Of a stretch of DNA of 64,000 bases, positions 26,801 through 32,794 are shown in pieces. A program made the translations under genes and the position numbers. The stretch is taken from assembly GCA_018604165.1 (NCBI GenBank), contig CP075895.1:2165001-2229000 (forward strand). Reading direction: 5' to 3'. Each line of letters opens with the position of its first letter. Position 1 is the first letter of the stretch. The notes below the pieces were generated by a model that saw only the letters and a program-made list of their open reading frames with translations, was not told the origin of the DNA and did not search any database. Source of the stretch: Chitinophagaceae bacterium LGM1 (GTDB lineage: Bacteria > Bacteroidota > Bacteroidia > Chitinophagales > Chitinophagaceae).

Positions 26801-27607
26801 CTTTCTGCCTTTTGCAAGGCTATCGCTAAATTTTTTACGGGCTTTGGTAAGGCTGTCTGTGCGCATCTTCTTCACTACGGCTACACTATCGGCAAAGCGT
26901 TTACTTTCTCTGTACTTGCGGCGGGCTGTCAGGCTATCGGTTCGTTTCTTTTGTATGGCTCTCACACTATCCATACTCTTCTTGCGTATGGCTATCGCAC
27001 TATCTGTTGTCTTTTTGCGCACTGCTTTGGCAGAGTCCAACTTTGCCTGCCTGATGGCTTGCATGGCTTTTGTTTTGGCAAGCCTTGCTTTCTCTACACT
27101 ATCAGTATAGCGTTTGCTCTCTTTGTACTTGCGTATAGCATTCAGGCTGTCAGTACGGCGTTTCCTTATTTTGGCTATACTATCGGTGCTTTGCTGGCGT
27201 ATTTTTTTCAGACTCTCTAAAGATTGTTTTTGCGCAGCCTGCCTTGCTGTTGTTTCTTTCGCCCTTTCTTTGGCAAGACTGTCACGGGTTTTCTGCTGCT
27301 GCTTGCGTTGTGCTTCTTGCGCTATAGCTTTTTCTTTAGCAGCTGCTTCTTTCGTTTTTTCCGTTTGCTTGCGGGCGGCGGCTATGCTGTCTTGCCTTTG
27401 TTGCTGTTGCTTTGCCCGTTCTTTAGCGGCTGCTTCCTTTGCCTTTTCTGCTTCCTGCTGTTGTTTGCGTACAGCGGCAAGGCTATCGGTATTGGTTTTG
27501 CGGGTTTGGGCAATAGCATGGTCGTTGCGTATCAGTCCGCAACAAAGGAATATGATAAAAAATAATATTTTATGAGGGCTCAAATGTCGTTGAGTGCTTT
27601 GCTTCAA
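23825..27607 (-). CDS. sprE: SprE/PorW-like TPR protein of gliding/type IX secretion with long repetitive N-terminal region
   Basis: A 1260-residue exported protein. A hydrophobic signal (ILFFIIFLCCGL) is followed by a very long Lys/Ala/Ser/Gln-rich region (about 35-345) of repeats such as KAKTDSLAKTRK. Next comes a conserved opening (VVQNTFTHYNYYFNANRKMDEAI, WGDDLYLLLGEAYYYKGNYNEA), many TPR units, a Gly/Asn-rich linker (about 805-875), and a final domain (HYVMFVF, then YIKLIAEKDMKAYLQFYNANYK) like the ends of SprE/PorW proteins. The only available start is the TTG at 27605-27607: an in-frame stop lies eight codons upstream and no ATG is near. PorW/SprE normally is a lipoprotein; here the lipobox is poor. 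Confidence 0.72.
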   Translation of the reverse strand: MKQSTQRHLSPHKILFFIIFLCCGLIRNDHAIAQTRKTNTDSLAAVRKQQQEAEKAKEAAAKERAKQQQQRQDSIAAARKQTEKTKEAAAKEKAIAQEAQRKQQQKTRDSLAKERAKETTARQAAQKQSLESLKKIRQQSTDSIAKIRKRRTDSLNAIRKYKESKRYTDSVEKARLAKTKAMQAIRQAKLDSAKAVRKKTTDSAIAIRKKSMDSVRAIQKKRTDSLTARRKYRESKRFADSVAVVKKMRTDSLTKARKKFSDSLAKGRKAKADSFAKLKKAKTDSLAKTRKAKTDSLAGSRKVKTDSLAKVKEKRQKELKAKEKEREQKQQLAFELKIKKKQKAYSNEKMLKKRWSVPRRVVQNTFTHYNYYFNANRKMDEAIANMLRSKKDNYDSLLALFPFNPDKDSAMLSGDMDSIIYKASIGIQLHDPRTKWGDDLYLLLGEAYYYKGNYNEASAAFRYILSLRDKKKNPNDNSSVYKKGGKELSIAQKDKKGLLHIFQHRSVHNESLLWLSRTYTQMKQEGNAESVLDLLETDPNFPKELQGRLALEKAFIYLQQNDRKAAADQLVIAANDNGLPNWIQMRAAFIAGQIQQSRGEYTASASSFKKVIDLHPKIDMDFQAKKNMAYSQMYAGGDQQETIASLKKVLKDGKYLPYYEQVYFVLGRLSANAGNNEDAVTYLTQGLQSSKTTPKQKVLSYATLGGIYYNTGRYVDAKSAYDSAAALANVLPNDSLAILAVKRSVALSSITTPLLLIKTSDSLIALGLMSDKDMRAEVRKYIRKLQQQKIDSAFKAENATAQGGGGTNNNSGGDKSNPYTNWYFSNPVLVQQGINEFKRKWGNRQSVDNWRRSAAVSGNNIANNNNAGNNANSEDAIETDENGIPTEEALIALIPKNEEAIEELRFGIRRAYMDVANAYVKDLEDYPPATKALDTLDKRFPNHEHKAEELYVRYLIAIRQNKLDDAKYYANELMTKYPDSKWTPLVKPSESTGTTVVTNEEVSRIYEETYNMVLNRQCNDAMRNIMLAKTNYNNPRYTKRYTILEGLTLACMKKYDEADTVVRQFISSYPKDSLRPWADAVLKYIQDTRPKVSSGSPLTGEVKPAAGAAGDTSAATKVPMPKLPPATEMADVPAANVPAAYTYKQVDEHYVMFVFGSTDQRSSGVRAAMSDFNTFKFSELKLSTDLTPLTSSQSIITTKAFRNLAAARIYINSLRATGQIFREYQQSEYQIIPISATNYIKLIAEKDMKAYLQFYNANYK
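26560..27500 (-). repeat. Intragenic degenerate repeat coding KTDSLAKxRK units
   Basis: In the N-terminal region of the SprE-like gene about 20 imperfect units of 10-14 codons repeat the pattern [RK]xxTDSLAxxRK. The DNA is correspondingly repetitive (aggctatcggt words every 36-60 bases), a place where unit number could change by slippage or recombination. Confidence 0.7.
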
Positions 27608-28095
27608 TAATGTATAACTGCAAAATGCTTAAAATAGTATACCTGCAAACAACTTTGCAGGTATATATTAAGACACCTTACATATAGCTCAAAAATAACA
27701 AAATCTCCTCAAACCGAGAAAGGCATTTATCAGGCTTCTTATAATGATAATATACATTTCAATATACTATACTTATTTCGTATTTTTGTTATTGATAAGA
27801 TGTTGTTAAAATTATGCTCTCGACCACCCTGTTACCAACTGCCTTGCTCACTCATATTTTGCTATTTCCCTCAGCGAAACAAAAAAATAACACTTGCGAA
27901 AACAGCAACAAACGGCAACAACTTTGTTAACGGCATATGAAAAACAACAAAATACGCATAATATAATAAAAATATTTGTTGCCGACTCCACCAAAAACCC
28001 ATTACAAGAAGCCCTATATAAAATTAACCAAAAGGACATCCTCAAAAAATTGTGTTCGTCATTCCTAAATCTTAATTTACACTCCCTTTCGCAAT
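27608..28095. other. 488-base intergenic region between divergent genes
   Basis: AT-rich. It holds a 12-base perfect hairpin (27638-27665, arms TATACCTGCAAA/TTTGCAGGTATA, loop CAAC) in the leader of the SprE-like gene and one TAnnTTTG match (TATTTTTG, 27781-27788) facing the plus strand. A 72-codon plus-strand frame (27894) has no family features and overlaps the next start, so I do not call it. No tRNA was seen. Confidence 0.5.
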
Positions 28096-28554
28096 ATGAG
28101 CAAGCCAACTAAACGCAGGCATATTTTTAAACGACTCAATACGCACTACCGTTTAGTGTTTATTGACGATGTGTCTTTGCAAGAGGTGGCTTCTTTCAAA
28201 TTGACGATGCGGAAACTGTACATACTTTTCAGCAGCATCTTTGTATTTGTGATTGTTGTTACTGTGGCAATACTGTTGTTAACCCCATTAAAGTATTATA
28301 TACCCGGCTACGCAGGTGGCAGCGACAGACGTGAAATCATTCAACTGAAACGCACGGTGGATTCTTTGGCAGACCTGACGGCGGCGCAAGAAGCATTTCA
28401 CAACAACATGCGCGATGTGATAACAGGCGATGTAAAAGTGAAACGCGACACCGCCATGCTGGATATGAAACGTGTGAACCAGGAAGCGATGAACAACCTG
28501 GTACCCATGAACGATGAAATAAAAAAAGGTGCATTGCAACCTGCTAAGAAATAA
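28096..28554 (+). CDS. Single-pass membrane protein resembling the N-terminus of an M23 peptidase, without the peptidase
   Basis: A 152-residue protein: a basic cytoplasmic start (KPTKRRHIFKRLNTHYRLVFIDDVSLQEVASFKLTMRKL), one transmembrane helix (YILFSSIFVFVIVVTVAILLLTPL), then a 90-residue extracytoplasmic helical tail. The first 70 residues look like the N-terminal region of Bacteroidota M23-family endopeptidases, but the protein ends before any peptidase domain. It may be a truncated relative or a separate scaffold. It lies 4 bases before the AtpZ-like gene. Confidence 0.75.
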   Translation: MSKPTKRRHIFKRLNTHYRLVFIDDVSLQEVASFKLTMRKLYILFSSIFVFVIVVTVAILLLTPLKYYIPGYAGGSDRREIIQLKRTVDSLADLTAAQEAFHNNMRDVITGDVKVKRDTAMLDMKRVNQEAMNNLVPMNDEIKKGALQPAKK

Positions 28555-28558
28555 AGCA

Positions 28559-28771
28559 ATGAAAAACGAAAAACCAACCAATAGCATGATGCGCTACGCG
28601 GGCCTCGCCACACAGTGGATGGTGATGCTGGCATTGGCAGTATGGGCGGGTTGGTGGCTCGATAAACAAACGGGATGGAAGTTTCCGTTGTTTATCGTTT
28701 CGCTGCCGTTAGTAGCATTGTGTTTATCGCTGTGGCAGTTGATTAGGGAATTTAATAAACCGAATAAATGA
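28559..28771 (+). CDS. AtpZ/AtpI family small membrane protein
   Basis: A 70-residue protein with two transmembrane helices (MRYAGLATQWMVMLALAVWAGWWLDKQTG and FPLFIVSLPLVALCLSLW). The glycine/tryptophan-rich first helix and the short loop with DKQTG fit the AtpZ/AtpI proteins that accompany F-type ATP synthase genes. I start it at the ATG at 28559, the one directly before MKNEKPTNS. It overlaps the next gene by four bases (ATGA). No atpB, atpE or other F0F1 genes follow in this window. Confidence 0.82.
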   Translation: MKNEKPTNSMMRYAGLATQWMVMLALAVWAGWWLDKQTGWKFPLFIVSLPLVALCLSLWQLIREFNKPNK

Positions 28772-29142
28772 GTAAGAACTTTCTGATAACAACCATCGTT
28801 GCATTCGCTGTACTGGCGGGCATTTTCCTGTATATGAAAACAGCCGCGCCTGCTTTCCACTTCGGGGCAATGATGGGTGGCAACATACTGATGGCGGTAT
28901 TGTCATCGGTTAGTTATTTGATGGTTACCAAACAAATAAAAAGCAGACCTGAGGCGTTTGTGAGAGGGGTGTATTCGGGTACGTTCCTGAAGCTGCTTGT
29001 GTGCATGGCTGCAATATTAATTTACGTAATGGCAAACAAACCCAACATACATAAACCCACATTGTTTGTATTGTTTGGTATATACATTGTTTACACGGTA
29101 ATTGAAACAACTACATTATCTAAAATGGCAAGAGTGAAGTGA
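28768..29142 (+). CDS. ATP-synthase-associated membrane protein (AtpI-like)
   Basis: A 124-residue protein with four hydrophobic helices. It overlaps the AtpZ-like gene by four bases, indicating translational coupling. In Bacteroidota the AtpZ gene is commonly followed by such a small four-helix protein before atpB; here an SprT-like gene follows by one base instead. Its role in assembly or cation supply to the ATP synthase is inferred only from this family association. Confidence 0.72.
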   Translation: MSKNFLITTIVAFAVLAGIFLYMKTAAPAFHFGAMMGGNILMAVLSSVSYLMVTKQIKSRPEAFVRGVYSGTFLKLLVCMAAILIYVMANKPNIHKPTLFVLFGIYIVYTVIETTTLSKMARVK

Positions 29143-29143
29143 T

Positions 29144-29788
29144 ATGAAAAAGCAGGAAACGTCTATATACCACCTAAAGCATTTTTTACCCGACAATACT
29201 TTCGATTTGGTGGCTCCCTACTTCGTGAGCCACACCATCCACCTGACGCTGACGCGCGACCGCAAGTCGGTATTGGGCGATTACCGCAACCCTACTAAAG
29301 ACGACCCGTATCACCGCGTTACTGTCAACATCACACTGAACAAATACAGCTTCTTAATAACATTGCTGCACGAGCTGGCACACATGCTCACCTACAATCA
29401 TTTTAAAAACGATGTGCCGCCACATGGCAAAGAATGGAAAACGCAATTCCGTCATGTGCTGATACCATTTATAGGTAAGCAGATATTTCCTAACGATGTA
29501 GAAAAAGCATTGATAGCTTACTTACGCAATCCTGCTGCCAGTACATGTACAGACCCTGCCTTATATAAGGCATTATACAGGTACGATGAAAAAAAGCCTG
29601 GCTATTGCCTGGTAGATGACTTGGAAGAGGGGCACTGGTTTGAGATGGAAGACGGCAGCCTGTTTGAAGTAGTAGAACATCTGCGCACACGCAGTCGTTG
29701 CAGGGACTTGATAACACGTAAGATGTATTACTTCCAAGGCATTATAGAAGTAAAGCACGTAAGGCGGGACAGGCGTAAAATAGCCTGA
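29144..29788 (+). CDS. SprT-like zinc metalloprotease-domain protein
   Basis: A 214-residue protein. The HExxH site is HELAH at residues 76-80 (ITLLHELAHMLTYNHF), followed by HGKEWKTQFRHVL that gives a further His ligand. The C-terminal third is basic with a Cys/His-poor beta region (GHWFEMEDGSLFEVVEHLRTRSRCRDLITRKMYYF) like SprT-type zinc-ribbon remnants. SprT-like/Spartan-like domains are involved in protein-DNA crosslink repair in some organisms; here only the fold is supported. It follows the AtpI-like gene by one base. Confidence 0.85.
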   Translation: MKKQETSIYHLKHFLPDNTFDLVAPYFVSHTIHLTLTRDRKSVLGDYRNPTKDDPYHRVTVNITLNKYSFLITLLHELAHMLTYNHFKNDVPPHGKEWKTQFRHVLIPFIGKQIFPNDVEKALIAYLRNPAASTCTDPALYKALYRYDEKKPGYCLVDDLEEGHWFEMEDGSLFEVVEHLRTRSRCRDLITRKMYYFQGIIEVKHVRRDRRKIA

Positions 29789-29855
29789 AATTTTTTCACC
29801 CGATTTTTCACCCCGCGGAAATCATAGATATATATAAAACAATATTGTTTTATAC

Positions 29856-29863
29856 TACTTTTG
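29856..29863 (+). promoter_or_regulatory. -7 promoter element before the M13 peptidase
   Basis: TACTTTTG fits TAnnTTTG and lies 19 bases before the start codon. No clear -33 TTG is visible. Confidence 0.4.
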
Positions 29864-29882
29864 GCATCTTAAATAATCAATA

Positions 29883-31928
29883 ATGATAAAACTGAAGCAT
29901 TCTCTCATTGCAGGCGTTGCATTGCTGGCAATGGCATCGTGTCAGGAAAATAAAACAGGTGGCGAGGCAGCCCGCAAGTTGTTAGACCCCGCTAATATGG
30001 ACACTACCATACGCCCGGGCGACGACTTCTTTATGTATGCCAACGGCACTTGGTTGAAGAACAACCCCATACCGGGCGACCAAACACGCTGGGGCAGCTT
30101 TAACGAACTGCAAGAGAACAATTATAAAGCACTACGTGCATTGCTGGATGCTGCCGCTGCTAACAAAGAAGCCGCTAAAGGCAGTGCCGACCAGAAAGTA
30201 GGCGACCTGTATCGCAGCGGTATGGATAGTGCTGCGATAGATAAAGCAGGCATTGCACCATTGAATGCTGTACTGGCACGTATAGATGCGCTGACAGATG
30301 CTAACAGTGTGCTGAATGAAATAACAAAAGGTCATACTGAGGGCAATACTCAACTGTTTGGCTTTTATGTAGCACCAGATGATAAGAATGTAACCAAGCA
30401 GATACCGCAGTTTATACAAAGCGGTTTGGGTATGCCCGACCGCGATTTCTACTTCAACAAAGATGAGCGCAGTGCCAAGATACGCGATGCATATAAAGCA
30501 TATCAGGTAAAAGTACTGGTGCTGATGGGGCTTGACAGCAATGCAGCTAAAAAAGATGCGGCTGATATATATACACTGGAAGAGAAACTGGCAGGTGCAT
30601 CTATGACACGTGTTGAAATGCGCGACCCTTATAAGTTGTACAACAAATTCAACAAAGAAGGGCTGAACAAACTGACACCGGGTATGGACTGGAATACCAT
30701 CTTTACCAACCTGAAAATAGGCAGTCAAGATTCATGTATTGTAGCTACACCCAACTTCTTTGCAGAGGTGAGCAAACAATTGAAAACTACATCGGTAGAT
30801 GTGTGGAAGAAGTACTTGAAATTTCATACCGTAAACGATGCGGCTCCTTATCTGAGCAGCAATTTTGACAAAGCACGTTTTGATTTTTACGGCACCGTAG
30901 TACGCGGACAGAAAGAGCAAAAGCCTCGCTGGCAGCGTGTACTGAGTGTTGTTGATGGTTCTGTGGGCGAACTGCTGGGGCAGATGTATGTTGACAAACA
31001 CTTCAAACCGGAAGCTAAGAAGCGTATGCTTGAAATGCTGGACAACCTGCAAACTACCTACGGCGAGCGCATCAAACGCCTCGACTGGATGAGCGATGTT
31101 ACCAAGCAAAAAGCATTGGGTAAGCTCGGTACTTTTATCCGCAAAATAGGCTACCCTGATAAATGGCGCGACTATGGTAAACTGGAAATAAGCGGCAACG
31201 ACTATGTAAAAAACATCATGGCTGCTTCTGCTTTCGAATATGACTATATGATAAACAAACTGGGCAAGCCTGTTGACAAAACGGAATGGGGCATGACACC
31301 GCCAACGGTGAATGCGTATTACAATCCTGCTTTCAACGAAATCGTTTTCCCTGCAGGTATATTGCAATATCCTTTCTTTGACATGAATGCAGATGATGCG
31401 GTGAACTATGGTGGTATAGGCGCAGTGATAGGCCATGAGATAACACACGGCTTTGACGACCAGGGACGCCAGTATGATGCGGATGGCAACCTGAATGATT
31501 GGTGGACACCTGAAGATGCCGCTAAGTTTAAAGAGAAAACTGACATCGTTGTAAAACAATACAACAGCTTTACAGTACTTGATACGGTACACATCAATGG
31601 AGAACTGACATTGGGTGAAAACCTGGCAGACCTTGGCGGATTGGCGATTGCTTACGAAGCATTCAAGAAAACAAAACAAGGACAAAGCACCGATAAGATA
31701 GATGGCTTTACACCAGAGCAACGCTTCTTCCTTAGCTGGGCGCAGGTATGGCGCGCCAACACCACGCCCGAAGAGGCTTTCAACCGTATTAAGACAGACC
31801 CGCACTCGCCCAACCTGTGGCGTTGTAACGGACCGTTGAGCAACATGCCCGAGTTCTACAAGGCATTTGATGTAAAACCCGGCGACAAAATGTACCGTGC
31901 AGAAAATGAGCGTGTACGTGTGTGGTAA
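29883..31928 (+). CDS. M13 family (neprilysin/PepO-type) metallopeptidase lipoprotein
   Basis: A 681-residue zinc endopeptidase exported as a lipoprotein: the signal ends in ALLAMASC with Cys20. The zinc site is HEITHGFDDQGRQYD (HEITH 518-522), the second glutamate motif is GENLADLGG, and the C-terminal APYLRCNGPLSN-type segment (WRCNGPLSNMPEF) and the terminal basic/Trp residue fit the family. M13 enzymes cleave oligopeptides of up to about 50 residues in the periplasm or at the surface. Followed by a GGTTAATAGG repeat and a strong terminator. Confidence 0.96.
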   Translation: MIKLKHSLIAGVALLAMASCQENKTGGEAARKLLDPANMDTTIRPGDDFFMYANGTWLKNNPIPGDQTRWGSFNELQENNYKALRALLDAAAANKEAAKGSADQKVGDLYRSGMDSAAIDKAGIAPLNAVLARIDALTDANSVLNEITKGHTEGNTQLFGFYVAPDDKNVTKQIPQFIQSGLGMPDRDFYFNKDERSAKIRDAYKAYQVKVLVLMGLDSNAAKKDAADIYTLEEKLAGASMTRVEMRDPYKLYNKFNKEGLNKLTPGMDWNTIFTNLKIGSQDSCIVATPNFFAEVSKQLKTTSVDVWKKYLKFHTVNDAAPYLSSNFDKARFDFYGTVVRGQKEQKPRWQRVLSVVDGSVGELLGQMYVDKHFKPEAKKRMLEMLDNLQTTYGERIKRLDWMSDVTKQKALGKLGTFIRKIGYPDKWRDYGKLEISGNDYVKNIMAASAFEYDYMINKLGKPVDKTEWGMTPPTVNAYYNPAFNEIVFPAGILQYPFFDMNADDAVNYGGIGAVIGHEITHGFDDQGRQYDADGNLNDWWTPEDAAKFKEKTDIVVKQYNSFTVLDTVHINGELTLGENLADLGGLAIAYEAFKKTKQGQSTDKIDGFTPEQRFFLSWAQVWRANTTPEEAFNRIKTDPHSPNLWRCNGPLSNMPEFYKAFDVKPGDKMYRAENERVRVW

Positions 31929-31975
31929 GTTTTGGTTAATAGGTTAATAAGGTAATTGGGGGATAGGTTAATAAG
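31929..31975 (+). repeat. GGTTRATAGGTTRA-type repeat between the M13 gene and its terminator
   Basis: Immediately after the stop: GTTTTGGTTAATAGGTTAAT, then AAGGTAATTGGGGGATAGG and TTAATAAG. Matches in wording and position the repeat after phaC (15472-15519, minus strand). Confidence 0.6.
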
Positions 31976-31994
31976 TGGTAAGTGATATAATATG

Positions 31995-32021
31995 CAAAAG
32001 CAGGCTAGTAGCCTGCTTTTG
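31995..32021 (+). terminator. Terminator after the M13 peptidase gene (copy 1 of a duplicated 40-base unit)
   Basis: Perfect 12-base arms CAAAAGCAGGCT (31995-32006) and AGCCTGCTTTTG (32010-32021) with loop AGT. The 40-base segment 31997-32036 recurs at 32660-32699 with one change. Confidence 0.75.
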
Positions 32022-32074
32022 TCATTGTGGGGTAAACATGCGAGGCTTTGTATATGGGTGTGTAATGAAAACGG

Positions 32075-32082
32075 TAATTTTG
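32075..32082 (+). promoter_or_regulatory. -7 promoter element before the 32114 gene
   Basis: TAATTTTG fits TAnnTTTG, 31 bases before the start. A TTTG at 32047-32050 lies 24 bases upstream as a possible -33 element. Confidence 0.45.
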
Positions 32083-32113
32083 GTATGAGATATAACCCTT
32101 ACAATATACCCGT

Positions 32114-32635
32114 ATGAAGAAGTTTTTTACAATATGGATGCTGTGCTTATCGGTAAGTATAGAAGTAACTGCACAACAAATGGGCGGTATAGTTGGCACT
32201 GTGCTTAATGAGAAGAAAGAACCTATAGCAGGCGCATATATTGAAGTAACACAAGGTGGTATTAAAAAATTGGCAAGCGTTACTGACGAAGAAGGAAACT
32301 ATGTAGTAAAACCACTTACCCCAAGCAGGTATGATGTAACAGTAAAGCTCGCTGGGTATAAAACAAGTAGAACGAAAGGTGTGGCTGTTACTCCTGATAT
32401 GAATACAAGGTTAGATTTTCAATTAGATAGTAATACTACAGGTGAAGAAATTGTCGTTATATCAGAATATAAACAACCTGAAATAGAAACAATACGAGTA
32501 CTGTGTCCTTCTGGGGGACTTGGTGCTGCATACTTAGAAGCAGGCATTAAGCCATACGTTAGTCCTGCTGATAAATCTAAGCATAAACAAAATAGCCCTA
32601 AAGAAAAGAAAAAAAGAAGGTGGTTGATTTTCTGA
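32114..32635 (+). CDS. Exported carboxypeptidase-regulatory-like domain protein
   Basis: A 173-residue protein with a signal peptide (MKKFFTIWMLCLSVSIEVTA) and one beta-sandwich carboxypeptidase-D regulatory-like domain (IVGTVLNEKKEPIAGAYIEV, YDVTVKLAGYKTS). The remainder is a short tail ending in a basic stretch (KHKQNSPKEKKKRRW). Such a domain is usually attached to an outer-membrane or peptidase partner; alone it may be a stub. It is followed by the same terminator as the preceding gene and lies before a vWA protein carrying a similar, diverged N-terminal domain, so a tandem duplication is possible. Confidence 0.78.
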   Translation: MKKFFTIWMLCLSVSIEVTAQQMGGIVGTVLNEKKEPIAGAYIEVTQGGIKKLASVTDEEGNYVVKPLTPSRYDVTVKLAGYKTSRTKGVAVTPDMNTRLDFQLDSNTTGEEIVVISEYKQPEIETIRVLCPSGGLGAAYLEAGIKPYVSPADKSKHKQNSPKEKKKRRWLIF

Positions 32636-32659
32636 TTTGTGGTAATCATTTAATACTTG

Positions 32660-32682
32660 AAAGCAGGCTTGTAGCCTGCTTT
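32660..32682 (+). terminator. Terminator after the 32114 gene (copy 2)
   Basis: Arms AAAGCAGGCT (32660-32669) and AGCCTGCTTT (32673-32682) with loop TGT and a T run. 39 of 40 bases (32660-32699) match the copy at 31997-32036. Confidence 0.75.
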
Positions 32683-32794
32683 TGTCATTGTGGGGTAAAG
32701 AGAAAAAATAATTTATATAGTCTTTTATGGAATCATAAACCCACCTGCATCATATAGCTGTACCCGGGATTAAACTTTTAAAAAAACAAATTTT

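Noticed and set aside
26504-27220. A 238-codon plus-strand frame in the SprE-like gene, very Phe/Leu-rich
   Set aside because: It is the reverse of the Lys/Ala/Ser repeat region (aaa/aag codons read as Phe/Leu) and not a membrane protein gene.
27894-28112. A 72-codon plus-strand frame in the long intergenic gap
   Set aside because: No family pattern or ribosome site, overlaps the start of the following well-supported gene, AT-rich chance frame.
28559-29142. Beginning of a complete F0F1 ATP synthase operon
   Set aside because: Only the AtpZ/AtpI-type pair is present; the next gene is SprT-like and no atpB/E/F/H/A/G/D/C is found.
30732-31805. A 357-codon minus-strand frame opposite the M13 peptidase gene
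   Set aside because: It mirrors the coding strand of an unmistakable zinc peptidase; no recognisable motif or start context.
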